Below are positions 1-9,049 of a DNA stretch of 64,000 nt, piece by piece. Below the pieces are notes generated by a model. It was not told the DNA's origin and ran no database searches. It was given only the letters and a program-made list of their open reading frames with translations. The stretch is taken from NCBI GenBank assembly GCA_019455325.1, contig JACFMQ010000001.1, positions 507,071 through 571,070 on the forward strand, read 5' to 3'. Each line of letters opens with the position of its first letter. The stretch's first letter is position 1. The position numbers and the translations under genes are program-made. The DNA comes from Rhodocyclaceae bacterium. Lineage in GTDB: Bacteria; Pseudomonadota; Gammaproteobacteria; Burkholderiales; Rhodocyclaceae.

Positions 1-447
1 GCCGACTTCACCCTCCCCGCCACCGGCGGTGCCCACTTCACCCTCTCCGCCCATCGCGGCCGCACCGTGGTCCTCTACTTCTACCCCAAGGACAGCACGC
101 CCGGCTGCACCACCGAAGCCCAGCAGTTCCGCGATCTTTTCCCCGAGTTCGCCGCCGCCGGCTGCGTCGTCGCCGGCGTTTCGCGCGACTCGCTGCGCTC
201 GCACGAGAATTTCCGGGCGAAGCAGGAACTGCCGTTCGCGCTGCTGGCGGACGCCGACGAGGCGCTGTGCGCGCAGTTCTCGGTGATCCGGCAGAAGAAG
301 CTCTACGGCAAGGAATTCCGCGGCATCGAGCGCAGCACCTTCGTCATCGACGGCGAGGGCATGCTGCGCAGGGAATGGCGCGGCGTGAAGGTGCCCGGCC
401 ACGCCCGGGAAGTGCTGGACTACGTGAAAACCCTCAGCAAGAAATAA
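1..447 (+). CDS. bcp: Peroxiredoxin of the Bcp/PrxQ type, 5' end cut by the window
   Basis: Thiol peroxidase that reduces hydrogen and organic peroxides in the cytoplasm. The reading frame is open from base 1, so the N-terminus lies outside the window; 148 codons remain. The YFYPKD and TPGCTTE motifs mark the peroxidatic cysteine, residue 36 of the visible part. The resolving cysteine that E. coli Bcp has five residues later is absent. Other cysteines occur at visible residues 55 and 90; the latter aligns with the third cysteine of Bcp. Whether the enzyme works as a 1-Cys or atypical 2-Cys type cannot be told from sequence. It lies 13 bases before the PhoH-like gene on the same strand and may be cotranscribed with it. 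Family assignment is sure; mechanism is not. Confidence 0.93.
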   Translation, partial: ADFTLPATGGAHFTLSAHRGRTVVLYFYPKDSTPGCTTEAQQFRDLFPEFAAAGCVVAGVSRDSLRSHENFRAKQELPFALLADADEALCAQFSVIRQKKLYGKEFRGIERSTFVIDGEGMLRREWRGVKVPGHAREVLDYVKTLSKK

Positions 448-460
448 CGGAGAGCCCGAC

Positions 461-1888
461 ATGGCCCGCAAGCCCGCCGCAAAAGCCCCCCACTCCGAGA
501 CCGCTGCGCACCGGAAGATCTTCGTCCTCGACACCAACGTGCTGATGCACGACCCGACCAGCCTCTACCGCTTCGAGGAGCACGACGTCTACCTGCCGAT
601 CATGACCCTCGAAGAGCTGGACAACAACAAGAAGGGCATGTCCGAAATCTCGCGCAACGCGCGCCAGGCGACGCGCACGCTCGACGAGATCGTCTGCAGC
701 GCCGGCGACGGCATCGAGAGCGGCATCCCGCTGGAAGGGCCGTCGAAGAAGCTGGCCAGCGGCAGCCTCTTCCTGCAGACCGAGGCCATCGCCGCCGACC
801 TGCCGGCGGCGCTGCCGACCTCGAAGTACGACAACCAGATCCTCGCCGTCGTCATCCACCTGCAGCGCAAGCATCCGCGCCGGCCGGTGATCCTCGTCTC
901 GAAGGACATCAACATGCGCATCAAGGCCCGCGCGCTCGGGCTGGAGGCGCAGGACTACTTCAACGACAAGGTGCTGGAGGACACCGACCTTCTGTACACC
1001 GGCATGCGCCAGTTGCCCGCCGACTTCTGGGAGACGCACGGCCAGGGCATGGAGTCCTGGAAGCAGGACGGGACCACGGGCTATCGCGTGCAGGGGCCGC
1101 TCTGCTCGCAGATGCTGGTGAACGAGTTCCTCTTCATCGACGGCGACCCGAGCTTCGCGGCGATCGTCCGGAACGTCGCCGGCAAGACCGCCGAGTTCGC
1201 CACGCTGACCGACTTCACGCATCCGAAGAACGCCATCTGGGGCATCACCGCGCGCAACCGCGAGCAGAACTTCGCGCTCAACCTGCTGATGAACCCGGCC
1301 ATCGACTTCATCACGCTGCTCGGCCAGGCCGGCACCGGCAAGACGCTGCTGACGCTCGCCGCCGGCCTGACGCAGGTGCTGGAGAGCAAGCTCTACGCCG
1401 AGATCATCATGACCCGCGTGACCGTGCCGGTCGGCGAGGACATCGGCTTCCTGCCGGGCACCGAGGAGGAGAAGATGACGCCGTGGATGGGCGCGCTCGA
1501 GGACAACCTCGACGTGCTCAACAAGACCGACGAGGGCGCCGGCGACTGGGGCCGGGCGGCGACCATGGATCTCATCCGCAGCCGGATCAAGGTGAAGTCG
1601 CTGAACTTCATGCGCGGCCGCACCTTCCTCAACAAGTACCTGATCATCGACGAGGCGCAGAACCTGACGCCGAAGCAGATGAAGACGCTGATCACGCGCG
1701 CCGGCCCCGGCACCAAGGTGGTCTGCCTCGGCAACATCGCGCAGATCGACACGCCCTACCTGACCGAGGGCAGCTCGGGCCTGACCTACGTCGTCGACCG
1801 CTTCAAGGGCTGGAGCCACTCCGGCCACGTGACGCTGCAGCGCGGCGAGCGCTCGCGGCTCGCCGACCACGCGGCGGAAGTGCTCTGA
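461..1888 (+). CDS. PhoH family ATPase with N-terminal PIN domain
   Basis: 475-residue PIN-PhoH fusion (YlaK/PhoH2 class). The N-terminal PIN nuclease domain (about residues 20-150) starts with the motif VLDTNVLMHD, which carries the first metal-binding aspartate; further acidic residues follow. The C-terminal PhoH ATPase has Walker A GQAGTGKT at residues 288-295 and Walker B YLIIDEAQ. PhoH2 proteins studied in mycobacteria are ATP-dependent RNA helicases/ribonucleases, so an RNA-processing role is likely but inferred. Length is normal for the fused family. The start ATG follows a GGAG-containing stretch. No antitoxin-like gene sits next to it, so there is no local sign that the PIN domain acts as a toxin here. 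Confidence 0.93.
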   Translation: MARKPAAKAPHSETAAHRKIFVLDTNVLMHDPTSLYRFEEHDVYLPIMTLEELDNNKKGMSEISRNARQATRTLDEIVCSAGDGIESGIPLEGPSKKLASGSLFLQTEAIAADLPAALPTSKYDNQILAVVIHLQRKHPRRPVILVSKDINMRIKARALGLEAQDYFNDKVLEDTDLLYTGMRQLPADFWETHGQGMESWKQDGTTGYRVQGPLCSQMLVNEFLFIDGDPSFAAIVRNVAGKTAEFATLTDFTHPKNAIWGITARNREQNFALNLLMNPAIDFITLLGQAGTGKTLLTLAAGLTQVLESKLYAEIIMTRVTVPVGEDIGFLPGTEEEKMTPWMGALEDNLDVLNKTDEGAGDWGRAATMDLIRSRIKVKSLNFMRGRTFLNKYLIIDEAQNLTPKQMKTLITRAGPGTKVVCLGNIAQIDTPYLTEGSSGLTYVVDRFKGWSHSGHVTLQRGERSRLADHAAEVL

Positions 1889-1907
1889 GCACCGGCGGAC
1901 GGCGGGT

Positions 1908-2519
1908 TCAGATCAGGCCGCGCTCCTTCAGCACGCGGGCGATGGTCTCGGCAAGCGGGCGCGAGCCGCGGTGCGCCGTCGCCGCATCGTCGTTCTCGGT
2001 GGCGCCGGACCAGATCAGCCGCTCGCCGCTCGCCTGCCAGAGATTGGTTTCCAGCCGCACCACGTCGTAGCCGCGCGTGGTCGGCGGCGAGTGCACCCAC
2101 ACCGTGCTCGGGTAGTAGCCGTAGAAGCCGCGCCGGTAGACCATCGTCGGCACCGCCGTCACCTGCCCCGGCGTCGTCGTGATGCGCCGGTCCATGCCGG
2201 CGAGGCGCGTCGCCAGCACGCCGTCGGCCGCGGACTGCGTGACCAGTTCGCGTACCCGGTCCACGTCCGCCTCGTGCACGCCGGAGGCCAAGGCGTAGCT
2301 CGGCACCGCATCGACGCCCTGCGCCTTCAGCGCGCGCACGAGTTCGTCTTCGAACAGACGGCGGCCGGCGCCGTCCTCGCCGAAGCCCAAGACCAGCAGG
2401 CGGCGCAGCGGCGCGGCGCGGTAGTCGCCGTCCTGCCAGGAATCGACCAGGCGCGCCGGCGTCGCACAGGCGGCGAGCAGCGCGGCCGCGGCGGCGATGA
2501 GAATCGAGCGAAAGCGCAT
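1908..2519 (-). CDS. Lipoprotein of the DUF4136-like group
   Basis: 203 residues. A hydrophobic signal segment ends in the lipobox LLAAC with Cys18 as the predicted lipidated residue, so the product is probably membrane-anchored in the periplasm. The rest is a small alpha/beta domain with the late motif RLETNLW and the closing pattern WSGATE, as in DUF4136-like lipoproteins whose function is unknown. The start is well supported by AAGGAGG seven bases upstream. It converges on the PhoH gene with only 19 bases between the stops, and its upstream region is shared divergently with the transglutaminase-like gene. Confidence 0.82.
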   Translation of the reverse strand: MRFRSILIAAAAALLAACATPARLVDSWQDGDYRAAPLRRLLVLGFGEDGAGRRLFEDELVRALKAQGVDAVPSYALASGVHEADVDRVRELVTQSAADGVLATRLAGMDRRITTTPGQVTAVPTMVYRRGFYGYYPSTVWVHSPPTTRGYDVVRLETNLWQASGERLIWSGATENDDAATAHRGSRPLAETIARVLKERGLI

Positions 2520-2631
2520 GTTCGCCTCCTTTCTTGCCTTCGGGGAGACAGTTTACCCCCTCTGCTAGAATTGGACCGATCATCGGCCGTGTCGTTCGAC
2601 GCGGCCTTTTCGTTCACGCAGTGGAGGTTTC

Positions 2632-3813
2632 GTGAAACGACGCGACTTCATCGCCGCCGCCGCGCTGCTGCCGGTGGCCGGTGGCGCGACCGTCGCCGCG
2701 CCGGCCGGCGACGGCCGCAAGCCGGCCGCAAAAAAGCCGCCGGCCAAACCGTCGGCCGCGGCACGAAAACCGGAAGCTCCGGTCGAGATCAACGAGGCGC
2801 GCGTCGCCGCCGCCAGCCTGCCGGAGGAACCGGCCGCGCGCTGGCGCACCTACGAGCTGACGACGCGCGTCGACATCCGGCGCAGCGCCGGTGCCACCCG
2901 CCTCTGGCTGCCGCTGGCGCTGTTCAAGGACACGCCCTGGCAGCGCACCCTCGGCCACGCCTGGCAGGGCAACTTCGCGCGCGCCGGCATCGACCGCGAC
3001 CCGGCGGCGGAGATGGAGGTGTTCGCCGCCGAATGGCCGGAAGGCGTCGAGCCGCGGCTCGAACTCGTCAGCCGCGTCGAGACGCAGGACCGCCACTTCG
3101 ACGTGACCAAGAAGCACTGCGCGCCGGAACGCGGCGAAGTCCTGCGCCGCAACCTGCGCAGCAGCGAACTGATGCCCATCGACGACAAGACGCGCGCCGT
3201 CGCCGAGCGCATCGTCGGCCGCGTCAGGGACCCGCTGGCCCAGGGCAAGGTGCTCTACGACTGGGTCGCCGAGCGCGCGCTGAACGACCCTGAGACGCCG
3301 GCGCTGGCCGCCGGCGGCATCGACGCGCCGCCGCGGCTGGCCGACGCGCTCGGCCGCAACGCCGGACACGCGCTGCTCTTCGTCGCGCTGGCGCGCGCCG
3401 TCGGTCTGCCGGCGAGGCCGGTGTTCGGCCTGCGCTGCGACCGTTCGCAGTTGCTGCCCGGCCTCGGCGTCAGCGGCGAACTCAATCGCGCCTTCCACTG
3501 CCGCGCCGAATTCTACGCGCCGGGCTACGACTGGGTGCCGGTGAATCCGGGCGACCTGCGGCAGGCGGTCGTCGCCGAGCGGCCGACGGCCGACGACCGC
3601 AAGCTGACGATGCTGCAGAAGCTGCTCTTCGGTTTCTGGGAAATGAACTGGATCGGCCTGAACACGGCGCTAGAGGTCGCGCCGCGCGGCGCCGTCGGCG
3701 AGGCGCTGCCCTGCCTCGCCTCGCCCTATGCCGAAAGCGGCGGCAACGCGCTCGATGCGGCCGACGCCGAACGCTTCTCGGTGAGCATGCACGCGGTCCG
3801 CAGCGACGGCTGA
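2632..3813 (+). CDS. Transglutaminase-like domain protein with altered catalytic residues
   Basis: 393 residues. The start MKRRDFIAAAALL resembles a twin-arginine (Tat) signal, followed by an Ala/Lys/Pro-rich linker to about residue 60, so export to the periplasm is likely. The transglutaminase/protease-like core covers about residues 180-330. The segment GRNAGHALLF fits the family motif in which cysteine should stand at the third position; here it is Asn243. The histidine of the HCRAEFY motif is present (His289), but the later aspartate (W-P-V-D-P) is Asn305. Two of the three catalytic positions are therefore changed, so the protein may be inactive or act as a binding protein. It sits alone, divergent from the lipoprotein gene. 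Confidence 0.85.
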   Translation: MKRRDFIAAAALLPVAGGATVAAPAGDGRKPAAKKPPAKPSAAARKPEAPVEINEARVAAASLPEEPAARWRTYELTTRVDIRRSAGATRLWLPLALFKDTPWQRTLGHAWQGNFARAGIDRDPAAEMEVFAAEWPEGVEPRLELVSRVETQDRHFDVTKKHCAPERGEVLRRNLRSSELMPIDDKTRAVAERIVGRVRDPLAQGKVLYDWVAERALNDPETPALAAGGIDAPPRLADALGRNAGHALLFVALARAVGLPARPVFGLRCDRSQLLPGLGVSGELNRAFHCRAEFYAPGYDWVPVNPGDLRQAVVAERPTADDRKLTMLQKLLFGFWEMNWIGLNTALEVAPRGAVGEALPCLASPYAESGGNALDAADAERFSVSMHAVRSDG

Positions 3814-3938
3814 CTTTGCTGCCCGGGGCCGAAGCGGACGATAAATTTAAGCTATCGAGAAAATCCAGAAAATCAACTGGAGCAATTGACGGCCAGACGC
3901 CAGAATTCAGCCATGAACACCGCCACCGGAGAATGATC

Positions 3939-4166
3939 ATGGCCAAGACCGCTACCTTCGCCGTCACCCACTTCACCGTCGCCTTCGGGGTGGCCTACGC
4001 GCTCACCGGCGACATCGGCGTCAGCAGCGCGCTCGCCCTCGTCGAACCGGCGTGCAACACCGTCGCCTACTACTTCCACGAAAAGGCCTGGCTCCGCTTC
4101 GGCCGCAGCCGGCAGACCGACGACGCCGGCGGCAGCGCCGGCCACTGCGGCCTCCACCGCGCCTGA
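3939..4166 (+). CDS. Small DUF2061 membrane protein
   Basis: 75 residues. The conserved part begins MAKTATFAVTHF and ends near the EKAWLRFG motif, the usual DUF2061 pattern of two short membrane segments separated by a loop. DUF2061 proteins have no established function. I chose the second of two in-frame ATGs (the first is six bases upstream) because GGAGA lies at a better distance from it. The AT-richer 120 bases upstream probably hold its promoter. A short polar tail with DDAGG follows the family core. Confidence 0.85.
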   Translation: MAKTATFAVTHFTVAFGVAYALTGDIGVSSALALVEPACNTVAYYFHEKAWLRFGRSRQTDDAGGSAGHCGLHRA

Positions 4167-4185
4167 CGGGAAAGCCGGAGAACGC

Positions 4186-5589
4186 TCAATAGGCGCCGGG
4201 CGCGGCGAAATTCTCGAAGCGGGTGTACTCGCCGAGGAAGGCCAGCCGCACGGTGCCGATCGGGCCGTTACGCTGCTTGCCGATGATGATCTCGGCCGTG
4301 CCCTTGTCCGGCGAATCCGGGTTGTAGACCTGGTCGCGGTAGATGAACATGATCACGTCCGCATCCTGCTCGATGGCGCCGGATTCGCGCAGGTCGGACA
4401 TCACCGGCCGCTTGTTCGGCCGCTGTTCGAGCGAACGGTTCAACTGCGAGAGCGCGATCACCGGGCACTCCAGCTCCTTGGCGATGCCCTTCAGCGAGCG
4501 CGAGATCTCCGAGATCTCGGTCGCCCGGTTCTCGCTCTGGCTGCTGCTGCTGCCGGACATCAGTTGCAGGTAGTCGATGACGATCAGGCCGAGCTTGCCG
4601 CACTGGCGGTGCAGGCGGCGGGCGCGGGCGCGCAGGTCGATCGGGTTCAAGGCCGGCGTCTCGTCGATGTAGATCGCCTTCTCGTGGATCTTGCCGAGTG
4701 CGTAGGAGAGGCGCGACCACTCGTCGTCGTTGAGCCGGCCGGTGCGCACGCGGTGCTGGTCGAGCCGGCCGACCGAGGCGAGCATGCGCATCGCCAGTTG
4801 GGCGCCGCCCATTTCCATCGAGAACACCGCCACCGGCGCACCGTAGTCGATCGCCACGTACTCGGCCATGTTCAGCGCCAGCGAGGTCTTGCCCATCGAC
4901 GGCCGGCCGGCGACGATCACCAGGTCGCCCGGCTGCAGGCCGGAGGTCATCTTGTCGAGGTCGCTGTAGCCGGTGGGGATGCCGGTGATGTCGGAAGCGT
5001 TGTCGCGGTCGTGCAGTTCCTGGATGCGCTCGACGACCTGCGTCAAGAGCGGGTTGATGTGCTGGAAGCCGCTCTGGTGGCGGGCGCCGGATTCGGCGAT
5101 GGCGAAGACCTTGGCCTCGGCCTCGTCGAGGATGTCCTTCGGCTCGCGGCCGAGCGGGTTGAGCGCGCTCGCCGCGATCTCGTCGCCGACGGTGACGAGC
5201 TGCCGCAGCACGGCGCGGTCGCGCACGATCTCGGCGTAGCGGGCGATGTTCGCCGCCGACGGCGTGTTCTGCGCCAGTTCGCCGAGGTAGGCGAGGCCGC
5301 CGGTGTGCTCGGTCTCGCCGGCCGAGTCGAGCGCCTCGGCGACGGTGACCACGTCCGCCGGCTTGCCGCGCTCCTGCAGCCGCTGGATGGCGCGGAAGAT
5401 GCGCCGGTGCTCGTCGCGGTAGAAGTCGCCCTCGCTCACCCGGTCGCTGATCCGGTCGTAGGCCGAGTTGTCGAGCAGCAGGCCGCCGAGCACCGACTGC
5501 TCGGCCTCGATCGAGTGCGGCGGCACGCGCAGCGCGGCGACGGCGGGGTCGATCTGGGGGGACTGCTGCTTTTTCTGGAATTGGGCCAT
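4186..5589 (-). CDS. dnaB: Replicative DNA helicase DnaB
   Basis: 467 residues, the normal bacterial DnaB length. The N-terminal domain (about residues 20-120) begins with PPHSIEAEQSVLGGLLLD, the usual DnaB entry. The C-terminal RecA-like motor has Walker A GRPSMGKT with Lys234, the DnaB-type EMGG segment and the C-terminal RNGPIG motif. It is the hexameric helicase that unwinds DNA ahead of the replication fork. I chose the ATG just before AQFQKK because family homology begins there, although the frame is open much further upstream. In many betaproteobacteria dnaB directly follows rplI; here a plus-strand exporter gene and a terminator lie between them. Confidence 0.97.
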   Translation of the reverse strand: MAQFQKKQQSPQIDPAVAALRVPPHSIEAEQSVLGGLLLDNSAYDRISDRVSEGDFYRDEHRRIFRAIQRLQERGKPADVVTVAEALDSAGETEHTGGLAYLGELAQNTPSAANIARYAEIVRDRAVLRQLVTVGDEIAASALNPLGREPKDILDEAEAKVFAIAESGARHQSGFQHINPLLTQVVERIQELHDRDNASDITGIPTGYSDLDKMTSGLQPGDLVIVAGRPSMGKTSLALNMAEYVAIDYGAPVAVFSMEMGGAQLAMRMLASVGRLDQHRVRTGRLNDDEWSRLSYALGKIHEKAIYIDETPALNPIDLRARARRLHRQCGKLGLIVIDYLQLMSGSSSSQSENRATEISEISRSLKGIAKELECPVIALSQLNRSLEQRPNKRPVMSDLRESGAIEQDADVIMFIYRDQVYNPDSPDKGTAEIIIGKQRNGPIGTVRLAFLGEYTRFENFAAPGAY

Positions 5590-5719
5590 GGTTCGGGTCG
5601 CTGCCGGGGAGGTGCGAGTGTACCCGCCCTCCCCGACCCACCGCAAATCGGAAAGCGCATCCGCCGGCGGCGGCCGCGATCCCTTAGAATGCGCAGCTTC
5701 GCCCGCCCGCCGCCCCGCC

Positions 5720-6607
5720 ATGAGCCACGCCCGCGCCGTCTCGCTGATGATTCTCGTCACCCTGCTGTGGAGCATCGCCGGCGTCGTCGCGCGCCACCTC
5801 GACGCCGCCAGGAGCTTCGAGGTGACCTTCTGGCGCAGCCTGTTCACCGCGCTGGCGCTGGCCGTCGCCCTCACCGCGCTACGCGGTCCGGCGCTCTGGC
5901 GCGGGCTGCCGCGCCAGCCGCGCGCGCTGTGGATCTCCGGCGTCTGCTGGGCGGCGATGTTCACCGCCTTCATGGTCGCCATCACGCTGACCACGGTCGC
6001 CAACGTGCTGGTGACGATGGCCGTCGGGCCGCTCGTCACCGCCCTCTTCGCCCGCCTCTTCCTCGGCCACCGGCTGCCGGCGCGGACCTGGGCGGCGATC
6101 GCCGCCGCCGGCGCCGGCATCGTCTGGATGTTCGGCCAGGAGGCGCGCACCGGCGCCTCGCTCGCCGGCACCGTCGTCGCCCTCGCCGTGCCGCTCGCCG
6201 CGGCCGTGAACTGGACGACGCTGCAGCACGTCGGACGCTCGCCGGCCGGCGGCAACGCGCCGCCGGACATGCTGCCGGCGGTGTGGATCGGCGCCGCGCT
6301 CTCGGCGCTGGCGACGCTGCCGCTGGCCTGGCCGCTGCAGGCGTCGGCGCACGACCTGGCACTGCTCGCCCTGCTCGGCGTCGTCCAGTTGGCGATTCCC
6401 TGCCTGCTCGTCGTCCGCCTGGCGCGCGAGCTGCCGGCGCCGGAGATCGCGCTGCTGGCGCTCCTGGAAGTCGTCTTCGGCGTCGCCTGGGCCTGGCTCG
6501 GCGCCGGCGAGCGGCCGGCGACGGGCACCCTGTTCGGCGGCACGCTGGTTCTCGCCGCCCTCGTCGGCAACGAGGCGCTGGCGATGAAACGGACGGCGCG
6601 CGCCTGA
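5720..6607 (+). CDS. DMT superfamily (EamA) transporter
   Basis: 295 residues with about ten hydrophobic segments in two EamA repeats, the pattern of the drug/metabolite exporter superfamily in the inner membrane. The first segment begins LMILVTLLWSIAGVVAR and the second repeat about residue 150. The substrate cannot be told. The start ATG is the first in frame that gives a complete first membrane helix. The gene is inserted between dnaB and the ribosomal-protein operon, on the opposite strand to both, and ends in a strong shared terminator. Confidence 0.9.
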   Translation: MSHARAVSLMILVTLLWSIAGVVARHLDAARSFEVTFWRSLFTALALAVALTALRGPALWRGLPRQPRALWISGVCWAAMFTAFMVAITLTTVANVLVTMAVGPLVTALFARLFLGHRLPARTWAAIAAAGAGIVWMFGQEARTGASLAGTVVALAVPLAAAVNWTTLQHVGRSPAGGNAPPDMLPAVWIGAALSALATLPLAWPLQASAHDLALLALLGVVQLAIPCLLVVRLARELPAPEIALLALLEVVFGVAWAWLGAGERPATGTLFGGTLVLAALVGNEALAMKRTARA

Positions 6608-6612
6608 ACCCG

Positions 6613-6656
6613 AAAAAGACGAGGCCCGGGGATCTCTCCCCGGGCCTCGTCTTTTT
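6613..6656. terminator. Bidirectional intrinsic terminator
   Basis: A perfect 20-bp stem (core GAGGCCCGGGGA) with a four-base loop TCTC. The arms are flanked by five A on the left and T on the right, so it can terminate the exporter gene on the plus strand and the rplI operon, which ends at 6692, on the minus strand. Confidence 0.93.
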
Positions 6657-6691
6657 TCACGGCCGGAGCACGTCGCCGCGCCCCGTCGGAA

Positions 6692-7144
6692 TCACTGCTG
6701 CTCGCCGACCACCTTGACGGTGACCTGGGCGACGACGTCGGTGTGCAGCGCGACGTCGATGGCGGTTTCGCTGACGGTCTTCAGCGGGCCGTCCGGCATG
6801 CGCACGACCGACTTCTCGACCTCGAAGCCCTGCGCCTTGAGCGCGTCGGCGATGTCGGCGTTGGTCACCGAGCCGAACAGGCGGCCGTCGACGCCGGCCT
6901 TGCGGGCGATCTCGACGACGACGCCGGCAAGCTTCTCGGCGACGGCCTGGGCAGCGGCCAGCTTCTCGGCGGCAGCCTTCTCCAGCTCGACGCGGCGCGC
7001 TTCGAACTCGGCCTTGGCGGCCGGCGTGGCGCGCTTGGCGAGGCCGCGCGGGATCAGGAAGTTGCGGGCGTAGCCGTCCTTGACCTTGACCAGGTCGCCG
7101 AGGTTGCCGAGGTTCACGACCTTTTCCATCAGGATGATTTGCAT
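6692..7144 (-). CDS. rplI: 50S ribosomal protein L9
   Basis: 150 residues, the standard length. It begins [13 protein letters not shown] and has the N-terminal L9 motif [14 protein letters not shown], followed by the long central helix rich in Ala/Glu/Lys and a C-terminal domain. L9 binds 23S rRNA near the L1 stalk and helps keep the reading frame. It is the last gene of the rpsF-priB-rpsR-rplI operon, 15 bases after rpsR. Confidence 0.98.
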   Translation of the reverse strand: MQIILMEKVVNLGNLGDLVKVKDGYARNFLIPRGLAKRATPAAKAEFEARRVELEKAAAEKLAAAQAVAEKLAGVVVEIARKAGVDGRLFGSVTNADIADALKAQGFEVEKSVVRMPDGPLKTVSETAIDVALHTDVVAQVTVKVVGEQQ

Positions 7145-7159
7145 GGTCTCGCTCCTCGA

Positions 7160-7432
7160 TTACTGGTGGTTGTCGGTGTAGGGCAGCAGAGCCAGGAAGC
7201 GGGCGCGCTTGATGGCGACCGACAGTTGGCGCTGATAGTGGGCCTTGGTGCCGGTCAGGCGGGCCGGCATGATCTTGCCGTTCTCGACGATGAATTCCTT
7301 GAGGACGTCGACGTCCTTGTAATCCACCTGTTCCACCTTCTCGGCGGTGAAGCGGCAGAACTTGCGGCGCTTGAACAGACCGCCGCCGCGCTTCGGTTTC
7401 TTGTCGTCCTTCTTCTTGAAGAATCGGGCCAT
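7160..7432 (-). CDS. rpsR: 30S ribosomal protein S18
   Basis: 90 residues. It has the basic N-terminus [13 protein letters not shown], the CRFTAEK motif and the family core [12 protein letters not shown]...[11 protein letters not shown]18 pairs with S6 on the platform of the small subunit, which fits its place in the operon with rpsF. The start overlaps closely with the end of priB. Confidence 0.98.
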   Translation of the reverse strand: MARFFKKKDDKKPKRGGGLFKRRKFCRFTAEKVEQVDYKDVDVLKEFIVENGKIMPARLTGTKAHYQRQLSVAIKRARFLALLPYTDNHQ

Positions 7433-7433
7433 T

Positions 7434-7736
7434 TCAGTTTCCTTCCAAAAATTCGATGTGTTCGATGTGCAGTACCAGTCGCTTGCTGTTGCGGCTCTTC
7501 GCGGCGAGGAATCCGGTCACCCTGACTTCGCTCCCCGGCGCCGCGGCCTGCAGCCACTTCGCCGGATCGCCCAGGCCGACGGCCGGGACTTCGCACTCCA
7601 CCCGGCGGGGAACCCCCGCTTCCACCAGCTCCGATTCGTGCTGGATCAGGCATTCCGTGACCGGCACCCCGGCCGGCGTGTAGCGCAGCGCGAGGCGTTC
7701 GATCAGACGGCCGGCGAGTTCGACGCGGTTCAGCAA
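7434..7736 (-). CDS. priB: Primosomal replication protein N (PriB)
   Basis: About 100 residues forming an OB fold. PriB is a single-strand DNA-binding dimer that helps PriA reload DnaB on stalled forks. Family motifs [22 protein letters not shown] and a C-terminal [10 protein letters not shown] are visible. No ATG lies near the family start. GGAGG stands one base before TTG (7736) and four bases before CTG (7733), the two codons preceding N-R-V-E-L. I give the TTG, but CTG fits the spacing better. Between rpsF and rpsR, its usual location. Confidence 0.88.
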   Translation of the reverse strand: MLNRVELAGRLIERLALRYTPAGVPVTECLIQHESELVEAGVPRRVECEVPAVGLGDPAKWLQAAAPGSEVRVTGFLAAKSRNSKRLVLHIEHIEFLEGN

Positions 7737-7750
7737 GCCTCCGGCGATTC

Positions 7751-8143
7751 TCAGGCGGCGGCCGGCGCTTCGGCGGCGGCAGCGGGGGCGGCTTCGCCCT
7801 TGCCTTCCATCAGCGACTTCGACTTCTCTTCCTTCATCATCGGCGACGGGGAAGTGACGGCGGCCTTCATCTTGACGGTCAGGTGGCGCAGCACGGCGTC
7901 GTTGAACTTGAACGCGTGCTCCAGCTCGGCCAGCGTCTCGCCGTCGCACTCGATGTTCATCAGCACGTAGTGCGCCTTGTGAATCTTCTGCAGCGGGTAG
8001 GCGAGCTGGCGGCGGCCCCAGTCCTCGAGGCGGTGGATCAGGCCGTTGCGGCCGGTGACGAGCGACTTGTAGCGCTCGACCATGGCCGGCACCTGCTCGG
8101 ACTGGTCCGGATGGACGATGAAACAGATTTCGTAATGACGCAT
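7751..8143 (-). CDS. rpsF: 30S ribosomal protein S6
   Basis: 130 residues. The start [18 protein letters not shown] is typical of S6, and AAAGGAG precedes it. The conserved body runs to about residue 100 ([23 protein letters not shown]) and is followed by a charged/Ala-rich tail, common in betaproteobacterial S6. It is the first gene of the rpsF-priB-rpsR-rplI operon. Confidence 0.98.
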   Translation of the reverse strand: MRHYEICFIVHPDQSEQVPAMVERYKSLVTGRNGLIHRLEDWGRRQLAYPLQKIHKAHYVLMNIECDGETLAELEHAFKFNDAVLRHLTVKMKAAVTSPSPMMKEEKSKSLMEGKGEAAPAAAAEAPAAA

Positions 8144-8272
8144 GAACGCTCCTTTTGGCAAAAGCCCCCCGCCATGCGGTAACGGTGGGGCAAGGTGGGA
8201 AAAATCGAGCCCGCGATTATAGCGGCGGAGCGGCCGCGCGGGCAAGCCTTTCCCTCGCCGGGCGATCAGCCG

Positions 8273-9049
8273 TCAAGCAGGCGGCTCGCCGCGCCGCGTG
8301 CCGGCGAGCTTGGCCAGCGCCTCGACGAGATCGACCGGCATCGGGAAGACGATGGTCGACGTGCGGTCGCCGGCGATGTTGGTCAGCGTCTGCAGGTAGC
8401 GCAACTGCATCGCCTGCGGCGACTGCGCCAGCACGCGCGCCGCTTCGAGCAGCTTCTCGGACGCCTGCTGCTCGCCCTCGGCGTGGATCACCTTCGCCCG
8501 CCGCTCGCGCTCGGCCTCGGCCTGGCGCGCGATGGCGCGCACCATCGATTCGTCGATGTCGACGTGCTTGATCTCGACGTTGACCACCTTGATTCCCCAG
8601 GAGTCGGTCTGCGTGTCGAGGATCTGCTGGATGTCGACGTTCAGCCGCTCGCGCTCGGCCAGCATGTCGTCCAGCTCGTGCTTGCCGAGCACCGAGCGCA
8701 GCGTCGTCTGCGCCAGTTGCGAGGTCGCCTCGAAGTAGTTCTCGACGTGGATGATCGCCTTCTGCGCGTCGACGACGCGGAAGTAGACGACGGCGTTCAC
8801 CTTCACCGAGACGTTGTCGCGCGAGATCACATCCTGGCTCGGCACGTCCATCACCACCAGGCGCAGGTCGACGCGCACCATCTGCTGCACGCCCGGCACG
8901 ACGAGGATGAGGCCCGGCCCCTTGACCTTCCAGAAGCGCCCGAGCAGAAAGACGACGCCGCGCTCGTACTCGCGCAGCACGCGAACGCTGGACACCGCCA
9001 GCGCGACGAGCAGCAGCAGCGCGCCGCCCCAACCGAAATCCCAGATCAT
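8273..9049 (-). CDS. Slipin/stomatin-like SPFH membrane protein
   Basis: 258 residues: one N-terminal membrane segment (residues 8-22), then an SPFH/band-7 domain with the motifs [21 protein letters not shown] and [13 protein letters not shown], and a C-terminal coiled part rich in Glu/Arg/Ala. Slipins oligomerise in membrane microdomains. Its ATG overlaps the stop of the upstream NfeD gene by four bases (ATGA), so the two are translationally coupled, the classic slipin-NfeD operon in which the NfeD-type protease is thought to act on the slipin. Confidence 0.94.
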   Translation of the reverse strand: MIWDFGWGGALLLLVALAVSSVRVLREYERGVVFLLGRFWKVKGPGLILVVPGVQQMVRVDLRLVVMDVPSQDVISRDNVSVKVNAVVYFRVVDAQKAIIHVENYFEATSQLAQTTLRSVLGKHELDDMLAERERLNVDIQQILDTQTDSWGIKVVNVEIKHVDIDESMVRAIARQAEAERERRAKVIHAEGEQQASEKLLEAARVLAQSPQAMQLRYLQTLTNIAGDRTSTIVFPMPVDLVEALAKLAGTRRGEPPA

